Positions 15,528 to 25,351 of a stretch of 64,000 nt of DNA are shown here, piece after piece. The notes beneath the pieces were generated by a model that was not told the origin of the DNA, ran no database searches, and saw nothing but the letters and a program-made list of their open reading frames with translations. The stretch comes from an uncultured Chitinophagaceae bacterium. GTDB taxonomy: Bacteria; Bacteroidota; Bacteroidia; Chitinophagales; Chitinophagaceae. Location of the stretch: positions 1-64,000 of the forward strand of contig CALESY010000168.1 in assembly GCA_937919945.1 (NCBI GenBank), written 5' to 3'. The position numbers and the translations under genes were made by a program. How positions within the stretch are numbered: the first letter of the stretch is position 1; the number at the start of each line of letters is the position of its first letter.

Positions 15528-17377
15528 CGGGTATCCTTACTAAGGAACGTGTTGAGATGGAAACATTGGTGTCTATGACTGATGCTATAAAACACCGTGG
15601 CCCCGATGGTGAAGGACAATGGATAAATGATAACAAATCGGTAGGGTTAGGGCATCGCAGGTTGTCTATTATAGACTTGTCTTCCAATGCCTCACAACCT
15701 ATGCATTCGCCCGATGGCAGATATACCATTGTCTTCAATGGAGAGATATATAATTACCTCGAACTGAAAGCAGAGTTGATAAAACAAGGTGTCCGTTTCT
15801 TTTCCGAATCAGATACCGAAGTGTTGCTGCAACTATACGCCGCGAAAGGCAAAAATTGTCTGCAGGATATAGATGGCATGTTTGCATTTGCTATTTGGGA
15901 CGAACACACCAATCAACTGTTTTGTGGCAGAGACAGATTTGGAGAAAAACCATTTTACTATAGTTATAAGCCGGGTAATACATTTGTGTTCGCTTCAGAA
16001 ATGAAGAGCTTATGGAAAACAGGCACTAGCACTGCATTGAATAACAAAATGGTTTACAGGTATATGAATGATAAATACTACTTGTATAATCAGGATGACC
16101 TGTCGCAAACATTTTACAAAGACATATTTCAGATAGAGCCCGGTCATTGCATTACCCTCAATGAGCAATTACAGCTAACAAAAGAGTGTTATTGGAAATT
16201 AGATTACACATATACCAACCATGACATCAGTTTCGATGATGCGGTCAATGAGTTCAGACACTTATTTACTACCAGTATCGAAAGGCGTTTGCGCTCTGAT
16301 GTGCCGGTTGGTTCAAGTTTGTCCGGCGGATTAGACAGTTCTTCCATTGTTTGCACTATACATCAGCATTTCAAACCCAACCAGTTTACATTCAGTGCCA
16401 GGTTTCCGGGGTTTGCGAAAGATGAAGGCAAATACATAGACCTGGTTTTAAAAAAGACTGGTATTGAAGGTTTCTTTACCTACCCTGATAGTAATAAGTT
16501 TGTTGATGAAATTTCAACCTTTGTATATCATCAGGAAGAACCTACCGCAGGGGCAAGCCAGTATGCACAATGGGAAGTTATGAAATTGGCTCGTGAGCAT
16601 GGCGTTATCGTATTGCTCGACGGTCAGGGTGCTGATGAGTCTGTTACTGGCTACAATCATTATTTCAATTTTTTCCTTCGTGAATTGCATAAATCAGGGA
16701 AGCACAATCTGCTGCTGGAAGAGCAAAAGAGTAATGTTGAAATACATAACAGGGTAATAGCTGAAAACGACTACTCCTATACTTTGCCGGAGGGCAGGCA
16801 TACAAATGGAAATATATCTGCATTATCGCTTCCCGTATTTAGAAATATGTGGTTATCTCTAAGGGCTAAAAAATCTTTCTTTGCAAAAGATTTTTTACTC
16901 GATGTGTTGCCAGATAATAAAAGCAGGGCAGCCTATGCTCCTGATACGCTGAACGAAGCACTCTGGTATGATGCAGTAAGAGGTAATATGCAGGTTTTGT
17001 TGAAATATGCGGATAGAAATTCTATGGCATTTTCAAGAGAAGTCAGGTTGCCGTTTCTCTATCACAAATTAGTAGAGTTCAATTTCTCACTACCGGCAGC
17101 GTATAAAATACATAAAGGATGGAGTAAATACATACTGCGCAAAAGCATGGAAAATGTATTGCCCGCGGAAATAAGCTGGAGAAAAGATAAGATAGGTTAT
17201 GAGCCGCCTCAGCACAATTGGTTTGCATCACCAATAATGAAAGATAAGTTGTGTGCAGCACAAAGTTTGCTGCAAAAAGAAAGCATCATTAACAAAAAAG
17301 AGATGTTTACAGATAGAGGAAGAGACTGGCAAGTGTTGATGTTGGCAGAAATGATGAATATTCGCAATGCAGGGTAA
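15515..17377 (+). CDS. asnB: Asparagine-synthetase-family amidotransferase 2
   Basis: A 620-residue protein with a canonical glutaminase half (Cys2 in MCGIAGI, HRGPDGEG, GHRRLSIID, FNGEIYN, SDTEV) and a synthetase half with SGGLDSSS. Gln371 (DGQGADE) sits where E. coli AsnB has catalytic Glu348; the lysine region is WRKDKIGYEPP. It is only distantly similar to the other three copies in the C-terminal half, so it is not a recent tandem duplicate. It overlaps wzt by 13 bp and the following glycosyltransferase by 11 bp, implying tight translational coupling. The likely job is making a uronamide or similar amide on a sugar. Ordinary asparagine synthesis is possible but less likely here. Confidence 0.88.
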   Translation: MCGIAGILTKERVEMETLVSMTDAIKHRGPDGEGQWINDNKSVGLGHRRLSIIDLSSNASQPMHSPDGRYTIVFNGEIYNYLELKAELIKQGVRFFSESDTEVLLQLYAAKGKNCLQDIDGMFAFAIWDEHTNQLFCGRDRFGEKPFYYSYKPGNTFVFASEMKSLWKTGTSTALNNKMVYRYMNDKYYLYNQDDLSQTFYKDIFQIEPGHCITLNEQLQLTKECYWKLDYTYTNHDISFDDAVNEFRHLFTTSIERRLRSDVPVGSSLSGGLDSSSIVCTIHQHFKPNQFTFSARFPGFAKDEGKYIDLVLKKTGIEGFFTYPDSNKFVDEISTFVYHQEEPTAGASQYAQWEVMKLAREHGVIVLLDGQGADESVTGYNHYFNFFLRELHKSGKHNLLLEEQKSNVEIHNRVIAENDYSYTLPEGRHTNGNISALSLPVFRNMWLSLRAKKSFFAKDFLLDVLPDNKSRAAYAPDTLNEALWYDAVRGNMQVLLKYADRNSMAFSREVRLPFLYHKLVEFNFSLPAAYKIHKGWSKYILRKSMENVLPAEISWRKDKIGYEPPQHNWFASPIMKDKLCAAQSLLQKESIINKKEMFTDRGRDWQVLMLAEMMNIRNAG

Positions 17378-18560
17378 AAAAAAGATACTCTTAATAATAG
17401 ATAACAAACTGAGTATAGCACCCCGCGCCCAAACAATGGTTCGTGCATTAAAGGGGCACTATGACCTGACTGTAGCGGCATTGGATAAAGATAATGAAGG
17501 TGGTTACAGCTTTGTTCAGATTGAAGCATCAATGGCAAAAAGGCAGAACGCACATTTCAGCTACCCCTTTTTGCTGCGGAAAACAATCTCTTTTTTCTGG
17601 CAAGTATATAATAAAATGCAGGTAGTATGGCCATCTCTGTATTTTGAAAAACGTCTTTGGACAGAAGCGTACAAAAGAAATTTTGCACTATTATCTGCTC
17701 AAAAGTTTGATATAATTATCTGTCATCATCCCGGTAATCTGCCAATGGCAGCAAGGTTGGCAACAACACAGAATGCAACATTGTTCTTTAATGCGCATGA
17801 ATACTACCCTAAAGAGTTTGAAAGTGATGCCGGCTGGGTGAAGACAGCACAGCCTATGGTGAAGTATATCTGCAAAACGTACTTGCCGTCAGTGCAAAAA
17901 ATTATTACAGTGTCAGACGGATTGGCAACAGCATACAAAGAAGAATATGGCAAAGACAGTATCATCGTTCCTTGCGTAAAGCCATACGCTGACTTAAAGC
18001 CATCCGTCGTAAATGCTGATAAAATACGGCTCGTGCATCAAGGTTATGCCAATGCAGACAGGAAGATTGAGACGATGATAAAAACCTGTGATTATCTTGA
18101 CGAAAGGTTTGAATTGCACTTGTACCTGATGCCTACAAACGTAGACTATTACAATGATTTAATAAACAGTATACGCAAGCGAAAGAATATTGTATTGCAT
18201 GATGCAATGCCTTATAACAAGCTATTGACAGAGCTGAATCAATATGATATAGGGCTGTATATATTAGAGCCGACCAACTTCAATACAAGGCACATGCTGC
18301 CAAATAAATTGTACGAATTCATACAGGCAAGGTTAATGGTAGCCATAAGTCCGTCTGTAGAAATGATGAAAGTTGTGCAGCAATATGCAATTGGTATTGT
18401 TACTGAAGATCATACAGCAGAGAGTATGGCGGCGGCACTGAATGCATTGTCAGTTGAAGATATACGCAAGTATAAAAACAATACTCAATCAGCAGCTGAA
18501 AATGAAGCTGCGGAAGCATACTATCCTTTGATACAAGATACAATATCAGTTAAAGGCTGA
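17367..18560 (+). CDS. Glycosyltransferase, GT-B fold
   Basis: A 397-residue protein whose N-terminus (LLIIDNKLSIAPRAQTMVRAL) and middle FNAHEYYPKEFE segment resemble the product of 34850-36127 (VEDYHPGEYK at the matching place), so the two are paralogous glycosyltransferases. The C-terminal half has LPNKLYEFIQARLMVAIS in place of a classical E-x7-E motif. The start ATG lies within the end of asnB copy 2 (11-bp overlap). Donor and acceptor are unknown. Confidence 0.75.
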   Translation: MQGKKKILLIIDNKLSIAPRAQTMVRALKGHYDLTVAALDKDNEGGYSFVQIEASMAKRQNAHFSYPFLLRKTISFFWQVYNKMQVVWPSLYFEKRLWTEAYKRNFALLSAQKFDIIICHHPGNLPMAARLATTQNATLFFNAHEYYPKEFESDAGWVKTAQPMVKYICKTYLPSVQKIITVSDGLATAYKEEYGKDSIIVPCVKPYADLKPSVVNADKIRLVHQGYANADRKIETMIKTCDYLDERFELHLYLMPTNVDYYNDLINSIRKRKNIVLHDAMPYNKLLTELNQYDIGLYILEPTNFNTRHMLPNKLYEFIQARLMVAISPSVEMMKVVQQYAIGIVTEDHTAESMAAALNALSVEDIRKYKNNTQSAAENEAAEAYYPLIQDTISVKG

Positions 18561-18569
18561 TAATAAAGT

Positions 18570-20486
18570 ATGTGCGGAATAAGTGGTATATGGAATCTGA
18601 ATAGCAAGCCTGTAAGCACGCAGGATATCGTTACTTTTAACGACACGCTGGAGCATAGAGGTCCTGACGGTGGTGATGTCTTCATTGACGATTCATCGTG
18701 TATCGCATTCGGACACAGGCGACTTTCTATTATCGACCTGTCGGATATGGGTAAGCAACCAATGCAAGATGCATCAGGCAGATATGTAATCACATACAAT
18801 GGAGAAGTCTTTAATTATCTGGAACTGAAACAAGAGTTGATAGCTTTAGGGTACGGGTTCTCTTCCAGAACAGATACAGAGGTTATACTAACTGCTTATA
18901 AAGCATGGGGGCAGGATTGTGTATACAGGTTCAATGGTATGTGGGCATTCGCCATTTGGGATAAACAAGATAAAACGTTGTTTATATCAAGAGACAGATT
19001 TGGTGTAAAGCCACTATATTATACCTATACAGCTGGCGAATCGTTTGCATTTGCATCAGAAACTACGGCTTTTGCCAAGTTGACGGGCTTCACTAAAAGC
19101 TTTAATAGAAAGAATACCAATCTCACAATCAGGTATCCGTTTTATTTAGAATCAATAGGAGAGACAATCTACGAAGGTATATATAAGCTGAAACCCGGGC
19201 ACAACATCATAATAAACACTCGCAAAGAACTGACAATACAGCGATGGTGGAATACTAATGAGCATTTAGTACAAGTGCCTGCAAAATACGAAGACCAGGT
19301 AGCAGAGTTCAAAAATATATTAACGGATGCCTGCAAACTAAGGTTGAGAAGCGATGTGAACATAGGTACAGCGCTGAGTGGGGGCTTAGATTCTTCGTCA
19401 GTATATTGTTTAGTAAGAGAGATGTATGATAAACAACTCTTTGAAACCAATAATACACCACAAGATTGGCAAACAGCGTTTATAGCAGTTTTCCCAGATA
19501 CTGCAATGGACGAAAAAATATATGCGGATAGTGTAGTTGCACACACAAATGGTACGTCGACATACATATACCCGCAGTATAACAGTTTGGCGGATAGTAT
19601 AATTAATGAAGTGAGGCAGGAAGATTTTATTTACCTGTCGCCACCGGTAGTGCACAATATATACGGGCAGATGAGAAGCAATGGTGTAAAGGTATCTCTT
19701 GATGGGCATGGTGTAGATGAAATGTTGTTTGGTTATCCCAACATGGTGGGCGAGTGGATGGTATCTGAAAAAGATAATGCCACCAGAGATATGCTCTGTG
19801 AAACACTTGCCGGCCTGCTGAACGAGACTAAAGAAACAATAGCGTCCAGATACCTGCATACAATACCTGAAAAGCAAAATAATAACAGGCAACTCTTCAA
19901 CCTGCTACCACAAAGCCTGAAGAACAGCATAAGACGATACAAGTACAATAAGACAAAACATAAAGAGTGGATGCAAGAGTTGCATGTTCCTGCTTTCCCA
20001 GCAGTGGATACTACAGGTAGTCCCTCTTACGATATACCATACAGGTGTTTTCATAGCGATGTATTACCGACACTTTTGCGCAACTGGGATTTAGCATCAA
20101 TGCGGCATGGTGTTGAAATCAGAATGCCTTTCATGGATTGGCGATTAGTAACGTACGTCTTTAGTTTGCCGGGCAGTAGTAAAGTAGGAAATGGTTTTAC
20201 GAAAAGAATACTGAGGGATGCTATGAAGGGTGCTATGCCCGAAGATATAAGAAACAGAAAATATAAAATAGGTATAAATGCCCCAATGGTAGAATGGTTT
20301 AATGATTCATTAAACTCATTTATTACAGATGCGGTCAGTTCACGTTCTTTTGTTGAGTCAGATGTGTGGAATGGCCCATTGTTAAAAGATCATGCTTTAA
20401 AGTTGACAAAAGAAAAAGCATGGACTCAGGGAGATTGTAATACTTTCTGGCCCTACTTGAATGCATGGCTTTTGATGCATAAGTAA
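18570..20486 (+). CDS. asnB: Asparagine-synthetase-family amidotransferase 3
   Basis: The longest copy, 638 residues. The glutaminase half is intact (Cys2 in MCGISGI, HRGPDGG, GHRRLSIID, YNGEVFN, TDTEV). The synthetase half has SGGLDSSS and KYKIGI, with His380 (DGHGVDE) in place of the Glu348 of E. coli AsnB, a non-conservative change at a residue important for the synthetase step. A 9-bp gap separates it from the previous glycosyltransferase and 7 bp from the following GT2. The His substitution suggests a different acceptor or chemistry; it could also mean ammonia supply without adenylation. Confidence 0.87.
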   Translation: MCGISGIWNLNSKPVSTQDIVTFNDTLEHRGPDGGDVFIDDSSCIAFGHRRLSIIDLSDMGKQPMQDASGRYVITYNGEVFNYLELKQELIALGYGFSSRTDTEVILTAYKAWGQDCVYRFNGMWAFAIWDKQDKTLFISRDRFGVKPLYYTYTAGESFAFASETTAFAKLTGFTKSFNRKNTNLTIRYPFYLESIGETIYEGIYKLKPGHNIIINTRKELTIQRWWNTNEHLVQVPAKYEDQVAEFKNILTDACKLRLRSDVNIGTALSGGLDSSSVYCLVREMYDKQLFETNNTPQDWQTAFIAVFPDTAMDEKIYADSVVAHTNGTSTYIYPQYNSLADSIINEVRQEDFIYLSPPVVHNIYGQMRSNGVKVSLDGHGVDEMLFGYPNMVGEWMVSEKDNATRDMLCETLAGLLNETKETIASRYLHTIPEKQNNNRQLFNLLPQSLKNSIRRYKYNKTKHKEWMQELHVPAFPAVDTTGSPSYDIPYRCFHSDVLPTLLRNWDLASMRHGVEIRMPFMDWRLVTYVFSLPGSSKVGNGFTKRILRDAMKGAMPEDIRNRKYKIGINAPMVEWFNDSLNSFITDAVSSRSFVESDVWNGPLLKDHALKLTKEKAWTQGDCNTFWPYLNAWLLMHK

Positions 20487-20493
20487 GAATAGC

Positions 20494-21525
20494 TTGAACA
20501 AAGAATCCAAAATATCAATCATTACGCCTAGCTACAACAGGGCGTATATAATAGATGAGACAGCGGCATCCATATTCTCTCAAACATATACAAACTGGGA
20601 ATGGGTGATAGTAGATGATGGCAGCACAGACGATAGCTGGGAGCGACTGCAATCATATGCCCAAAAAGACGATAGGGTAAAAGCATATAAAAGAAACAGA
20701 GAACCGAAAGGTGCCTGTACATGCAGAAACATAGCTGTTGAAAAATGTACAGGAGACTATGTTATGTTTTTAGATACAGACGATGTATTGGCATCTTTTT
20801 GTTTGGAACAAAGAATAAATGCTTTCAATGACAGTGAAGGGGTAGATTTTATCATCTTTCCTTTGCTGTTATTTAAGAAAGAATTGGACGACACAAAACT
20901 GCTTTGGAATATAGATAAAGATGAAGATGACCTACTAAGAATATTGAAAGGAGATGCCATTTGTCAAGGTACAGGTACATTGTGGAGACGGGAATCTTTT
21001 ATGAAAGTAGGTATGTGGAAAGATAGCTTGAAGCTTTGGCAGGATATAGAGTTACACATCAGGAGTTTATTATGGCCAGTACGTTATAAAAAGAGAATGG
21101 ACTTACTGCCGGATGTTTTTCTGAGAATATCAGATGATAGCCTGTCGCGCGTTGGGTACTATTCAAGGCCCAAAATGGAAAGCCGTATAGCGGTATATGA
21201 AGATATCTGTACCGAAATTGACAGGCAGAACAAGTTGAGTACTTACAGGGAAGGACTACGTATTATGGGGCTTGATATTGTGTTGGGTGCTGTTAAAAGT
21301 GCTTATCATGAAGGAGCCTCAAGCTTGCTGGCATTTTGTAATAAGCTGGAAATATTTACGTATGCAGAAATAAAACTGCTGAAGTTATTGATAATGCTAT
21401 CAAAATATAAGCTGTATAAAATAAATAGTTTGTATAGTTTTTTCTGGAAAAAAGCCGCAGGTATTGCCCAAAGCAATGATGTTTCATTAACCCGTGTTGC
21501 CTGGGAGGGAGAAGTGAAGCGTTGA
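20494..21525 (+). CDS. Glycosyltransferase family 2
   Basis: A 343-residue GT-A enzyme: ISIITPSYNRAYII at the N-terminus, VDDGSTDDSW near residue 41 and a DxD-type FLDTDDVL near residue 91 for metal and nucleotide sugar. A C-terminal segment of about 100 residues is helical with no known signature. The start is TTG at 20494, chosen because translation from it begins right at the conserved first strand and no ATG exists nearby upstream. Specificity is unknown. Confidence 0.87.
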   Translation: MNKESKISIITPSYNRAYIIDETAASIFSQTYTNWEWVIVDDGSTDDSWERLQSYAQKDDRVKAYKRNREPKGACTCRNIAVEKCTGDYVMFLDTDDVLASFCLEQRINAFNDSEGVDFIIFPLLLFKKELDDTKLLWNIDKDEDDLLRILKGDAICQGTGTLWRRESFMKVGMWKDSLKLWQDIELHIRSLLWPVRYKKRMDLLPDVFLRISDDSLSRVGYYSRPKMESRIAVYEDICTEIDRQNKLSTYREGLRIMGLDIVLGAVKSAYHEGASSLLAFCNKLEIFTYAEIKLLKLLIMLSKYKLYKINSLYSFFWKKAAGIAQSNDVSLTRVAWEGEVKR

Positions 21526-21528
21526 GGT

Positions 21529-22494
21529 ATGAATGAAGAAATACTGATATCAGTTGTAATACCGGTTAAAAACGGCGAAGCCTGGATAGAAAGCTGTTTG
21601 AATGCCATACAGGCTCAGACGTTATACCATAAAACGGAAGTTGTAATAATCGATTCTGGCTCTACAGACAGAACGATAGAATTACTAAGTAAGTACAACG
21701 TCAAGCTAATACAAATTGCGCCTGAGAGCTTTAATCATGGATTGACCAGAAATTTGGGTGTAGAGCATAGCAGCGGAGAGTACGTGGTGATGACGGTGCA
21801 GGATGCCAGAGCAGTAAATAATAAATGGCTTGAGAACCTGCTGGCAGGTTTTGAGATGGCAGATAATGTAGCGGGTGTTTGCGGTATGCAGATAGTACCA
21901 CATGATGCGGATAAAAACCCTGCAGATTGGTATCGTCCTATGTCAGAACCGAAGCCCGTAGTATATCGTTTTGATAATGCAGCATTTCATATGCTGAGCC
22001 CGGAACAAAAAAAAGCAGTTTGTGGTTGGGATGATGTTACAGCCATGTATAGAAAAGCAGTTTTGAAGAAAATACCTTTTAGAAAAACAGGATTTGCTGA
22101 AGATGCGCAATGGGCGAAAGATGCTTATCTGGCAGGGTATACATTAGTTTTCAACCCTATAGCTACCGTGTATCACTACCATTATGAAAACCCTGAATAT
22201 ACATATAAACGTACATTCACGGTGTTGTATCATATGTACCGTTTTTTCGGGTACAAGCCGCAAATGCCGCAAGCTTCCCTCATCAACACATTGAGGTTGT
22301 TAAAACTCTTGTGGAAAGAAAGCTCACTTACATTGCAGGCAAAGATGAAATGGTACAAGTATAACATGCAAGCAAGAACAAGCATTAACAACGCTATTGC
22401 AGATTTTATAAGAATAGCGGATGCAGGAGAAGAAGTGTTGGATAATAAACATCAGGAACTTTGCGGAATGCCCCCGGTAGCACCTGCTATATGA
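21529..22494 (+). CDS. Glycosyltransferase family 2, rhamnosyltransferase-like
   Basis: A 321-residue GT-A enzyme with ISVVIPVKNGEAWIE, IDSGSTDRT, and the FNHGLTRNLGVEHS segment usual in rhamnosyltransferase-like GT2 proteins. The usual DxD site reads VQDARAVN, as in that subgroup where it is typically TQDA. No rhamnose (rml) genes are in the window, so the donor may be made elsewhere or may be another deoxysugar such as fucose. It is 3 bp after the previous GT2 and 14 bp before asnB copy 4. Confidence 0.85.
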   Translation: MNEEILISVVIPVKNGEAWIESCLNAIQAQTLYHKTEVVIIDSGSTDRTIELLSKYNVKLIQIAPESFNHGLTRNLGVEHSSGEYVVMTVQDARAVNNKWLENLLAGFEMADNVAGVCGMQIVPHDADKNPADWYRPMSEPKPVVYRFDNAAFHMLSPEQKKAVCGWDDVTAMYRKAVLKKIPFRKTGFAEDAQWAKDAYLAGYTLVFNPIATVYHYHYENPEYTYKRTFTVLYHMYRFFGYKPQMPQASLINTLRLLKLLWKESSLTLQAKMKWYKYNMQARTSINNAIADFIRIADAGEEVLDNKHQELCGMPPVAPAI

Positions 22495-22508
22495 GGTAGT
22501 AGAACATT

Positions 22509-24332
22509 ATGTGCGGAATATCAGGAATTATAGCTAAACAAGCCAATAAGTACACACCGGCGATGAAAAAGATGATAGACATCATGTATCATCGCGGGCC
22601 GGATGGTAATGGAATGCATCTGTATGATAATTGTGTTTTAGGTCACAACAGGCTCAGTATAGTAGACCTTAGTACCGGTAATCAACCGATGCTTGATGAT
22701 ACGGGCAAGATATGTATTGTCTTTAATGGAGAAATATACGGATACAAGGAATTGCGTAAGCAATTAGATTATCCTTTTAAAACAACATCTGATACAGAGC
22801 TTATTATAGCTATGTATAAAAAATATGGTGTTGGTTTGTTAGATAAGCTGCCAGGTATGTTTGCATTCGCCATATGGGACGATGAAAAGCAGCAGTTCTT
22901 TGCAGCGCGCGATAGATTTGGAGAAAAACCATTTTACTATACCGTGAAAAATGATGAGCTTGTTTTTGCATCAGAGATTAAGGCAATCCATGCATCCGGT
23001 ATTGGCGATAAAAAAGTAAACTATCAGGCATTAAGCAAATACCTTAATTACGGTTATACCGGGCCGAAGATGTCTGTATATGAAAACATCCATGTACTGC
23101 CCCCAGCGCATTATCTGATATACAATAACACGGGCTTGCAACTGAAGCGCTATTGGCAAATGCCTGCAACGGACACCCGCATTTCACTTTCAGATGCCAC
23201 TGATAAATTTGAACAACTTTTAACGGAGGCTGTAAAAAAGCAAATGGTGGCGGATGTTGAATGCTGCGCGTTTTTAAGCGGTGGGCTCGATTCGTCAACT
23301 ATAGTAAGTATAGCCCAAACAGTTAATCCTGCACTTAAGACACTTTCTTACGGTTACAAAGGCGAGGACAGTGAATTGCCCTACGCTCGCTTGGTATCCG
23401 ATATGTATAATACCAGGCATATAGAAATGCTGGAAGAAAACGTACAAGTGGATGAAGTTTTATTAACACTTGCAAGCGTATATGACGAGCCTTTCGGAGA
23501 TTCATCGGCAGTAGCAACATATCTTATATGCAAAGAAGCAAACGCGCATGGCAAAGTGGTACTGACAGGTGATGGCGCTGATGAATTATTGGGCGGATAT
23601 GTATGGTGGTATCAACCAATACTAAAGCAACTGCAAGACAAACGTACAAATACATTAAGCCAGGCATTTGTAAACGCTATGGCTATTGCTGAAAAACTGA
23701 CAGAAGCAGCAAAGCCTGATCATGGAAGGCGTAAATGGAGAGATAAGTACCATATCCTGAAGCAAGCTAAAAAGTATCCCACACCATTATCGGCAATACA
23801 GTCTAGGTTTGACAATCTTAATGCGAAAGAACTGAACACAATAGGATTGCCTGAAACAAACGGTTTTTTAGCAGAATGGCAAGAAGATGGTACAATTAAC
23901 GATGCAATAAAATTTGATATTGCAGATTATATGCCCGGCGATATACTGGTAAAAACAGATAGGGCATCTATGGCAAATAGTATTGAGTTAAGGTCTCCTT
24001 TTCTGGATGTAGCCTTAGCAGAGTTTTGTATCTCTATGCCGGGAATGTATAAAGTAACCAGCAACGCGGATAAGATACTGTTAAGAAACGCAATGGAAGC
24101 AAAATGGCCGGAGCAAATAAGAAAACGTCCTAAGCAAGGTTTCGGGTTGGTAAAAAATACATGGTCGGGTACTAAAGAGATGCAAAACCTGTATAGCGCA
24201 TTTGTAACGGACAAGCATAGTAAACTATACACAGTACTGCCATATAACGAAACACAGTCATTACTGAAAAAAAAACCGCAGATGCTGCACTCATTGCTGA
24301 TATTGGCATTATGGGCGGATAAAAACAATTAA
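22509..24332 (+). CDS. asnB: Asparagine-synthetase-family amidotransferase 4
   Basis: A 607-residue protein with an intact glutaminase half (Cys2 in MCGISGI, HRGPDGNG, GHNRLSIVD, FNGEIYG, SDTEL) and synthetase half (SGGLDSST, GDGADELLGGY, RPKQGFGL). Asp355 replaces Glu348 of E. coli AsnB, the only conservative change among the four copies, so this one is the most likely to keep full adenylating activity. The next gene, 1 bp downstream, is a UDP-glucuronate 4-epimerase. That suggests the amide is formed on a galacturonic-acid-type residue, as for the GalNAcA-amide made with WbtH in Francisella; this is inference. Confidence 0.88.
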   Translation: MCGISGIIAKQANKYTPAMKKMIDIMYHRGPDGNGMHLYDNCVLGHNRLSIVDLSTGNQPMLDDTGKICIVFNGEIYGYKELRKQLDYPFKTTSDTELIIAMYKKYGVGLLDKLPGMFAFAIWDDEKQQFFAARDRFGEKPFYYTVKNDELVFASEIKAIHASGIGDKKVNYQALSKYLNYGYTGPKMSVYENIHVLPPAHYLIYNNTGLQLKRYWQMPATDTRISLSDATDKFEQLLTEAVKKQMVADVECCAFLSGGLDSSTIVSIAQTVNPALKTLSYGYKGEDSELPYARLVSDMYNTRHIEMLEENVQVDEVLLTLASVYDEPFGDSSAVATYLICKEANAHGKVVLTGDGADELLGGYVWWYQPILKQLQDKRTNTLSQAFVNAMAIAEKLTEAAKPDHGRRKWRDKYHILKQAKKYPTPLSAIQSRFDNLNAKELNTIGLPETNGFLAEWQEDGTINDAIKFDIADYMPGDILVKTDRASMANSIELRSPFLDVALAEFCISMPGMYKVTSNADKILLRNAMEAKWPEQIRKRPKQGFGLVKNTWSGTKEMQNLYSAFVTDKHSKLYTVLPYNETQSLLKKKPQMLHSLLILALWADKNN

Positions 24333-24333
24333 G

Positions 24334-25347
24334 TTGAAAAAAGTATTAGTAACAGGAGCAGCAGGGTTTATAGGTTTTCATGTGGCAAAAAAGCTAAGTG
24401 GACAAGGCTACGATGTAACGGGTATAGACTCTGTAAATGATTATTACAATGTCAAGCTTAAGCAAGACAGGTTGGCTGCATTGAGCGGGCTGCCTAATTT
24501 TAGTTTTAAAGAACTAAACATTTGTGACAAACCTTCGTTAGATGCCCTGTTTGAAGAGAAAAGATTTGAGATAATAATCAATCTGGCTGCGCAGGCAGGT
24601 GTAAGATACAGCATAGAAAAGCCATACAATTACCTGGATAGTAACATTACCGGTTTCACAAACATATTAGAAGCTTGCAGGCAATTTCCTGTCGAGCATC
24701 TCATTTTTGCATCTTCCAGCTCGGTATACGGTGCTAATGTGAAAGTGCCATTTGTAGAAAATGATACAACAGACCATCCGCTGTCTCTATATGCCGCTAC
24801 AAAAAAAGCGAATGAAGCCCTGGCTCACAGCTATGCTGCGTTGTACAACATACCATGTACAGCCCTCAGGTTTTTTACAGTATATGGCCCTTGGGGCAGA
24901 CCGGATATGGCATACTTTTCCTTTACAGACAGCATTTATAATAATAAAACAATCAAAGTCTTTAACCATGGTAATATGCGCAGAGACTTTACATACATTG
25001 ACGACATAGTGAATGTTATAGCGCTGCTTATTGATAAACAACCCCAAAAACAACCTGATAAAATAGGTAAAGAATTGCTGCCATCCGAAAGCTATGCACC
25101 TTACAAAGTGTATAATATAGGTAATAATAACCCCGTGCAACTGTCTGACTTTATATGCATACTTGAAGAGTTAATTGGCAAAAAAGCGGTCATAGAAAAC
25201 CTGCCTTTGCAAAAGGGAGATATGTTGGAAACTTACGCAGATATTGAGGCATTAAGCTATGATACAGGATACAGACCAAAGGTTGACATAAGAACAGGGC
25301 TTACTGCTTTTGTTGATTGGTATAAAGAGTATTACGGAGCAAAGTAA
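24334..25347 (+). CDS. UDP-glucuronate 4-epimerase
   Basis: A 337-residue extended SDR: NAD-binding GAAGFIG (8-14), the NDYYNVKLKQDRL segment at 35-47, SSSSVYGANVKVPF and Tyr153/Lys157 in LYAATKKANE, then LRFFTVYGPWGRPDMA. These segments are shared with UDP-glucuronate 4-epimerases (GAE/CapI type), which make UDP-galacturonate. A UDP-GlcNAc 4-epimerase role is less likely. The start is TTG at 24334, since the conserved N-terminal strand begins immediately. No UDP-glucose dehydrogenase is present to make UDP-GlcA, so that must be supplied from elsewhere. Confidence 0.88.
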   Translation: MKKVLVTGAAGFIGFHVAKKLSGQGYDVTGIDSVNDYYNVKLKQDRLAALSGLPNFSFKELNICDKPSLDALFEEKRFEIIINLAAQAGVRYSIEKPYNYLDSNITGFTNILEACRQFPVEHLIFASSSSVYGANVKVPFVENDTTDHPLSLYAATKKANEALAHSYAALYNIPCTALRFFTVYGPWGRPDMAYFSFTDSIYNNKTIKVFNHGNMRRDFTYIDDIVNVIALLIDKQPQKQPDKIGKELLPSESYAPYKVYNIGNNNPVQLSDFICILEELIGKKAVIENLPLQKGDMLETYADIEALSYDTGYRPKVDIRTGLTAFVDWYKEYYGAK

Positions 25348-25351
25348 GAAT

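Noticed and set aside
25310..25351. Upstream TTG start for the GT2 at 25352
   Set aside because: It would overlap the epimerase gene and add 14 residues without family resemblance, while ATG 25352 begins the normal GT2 N-terminus.
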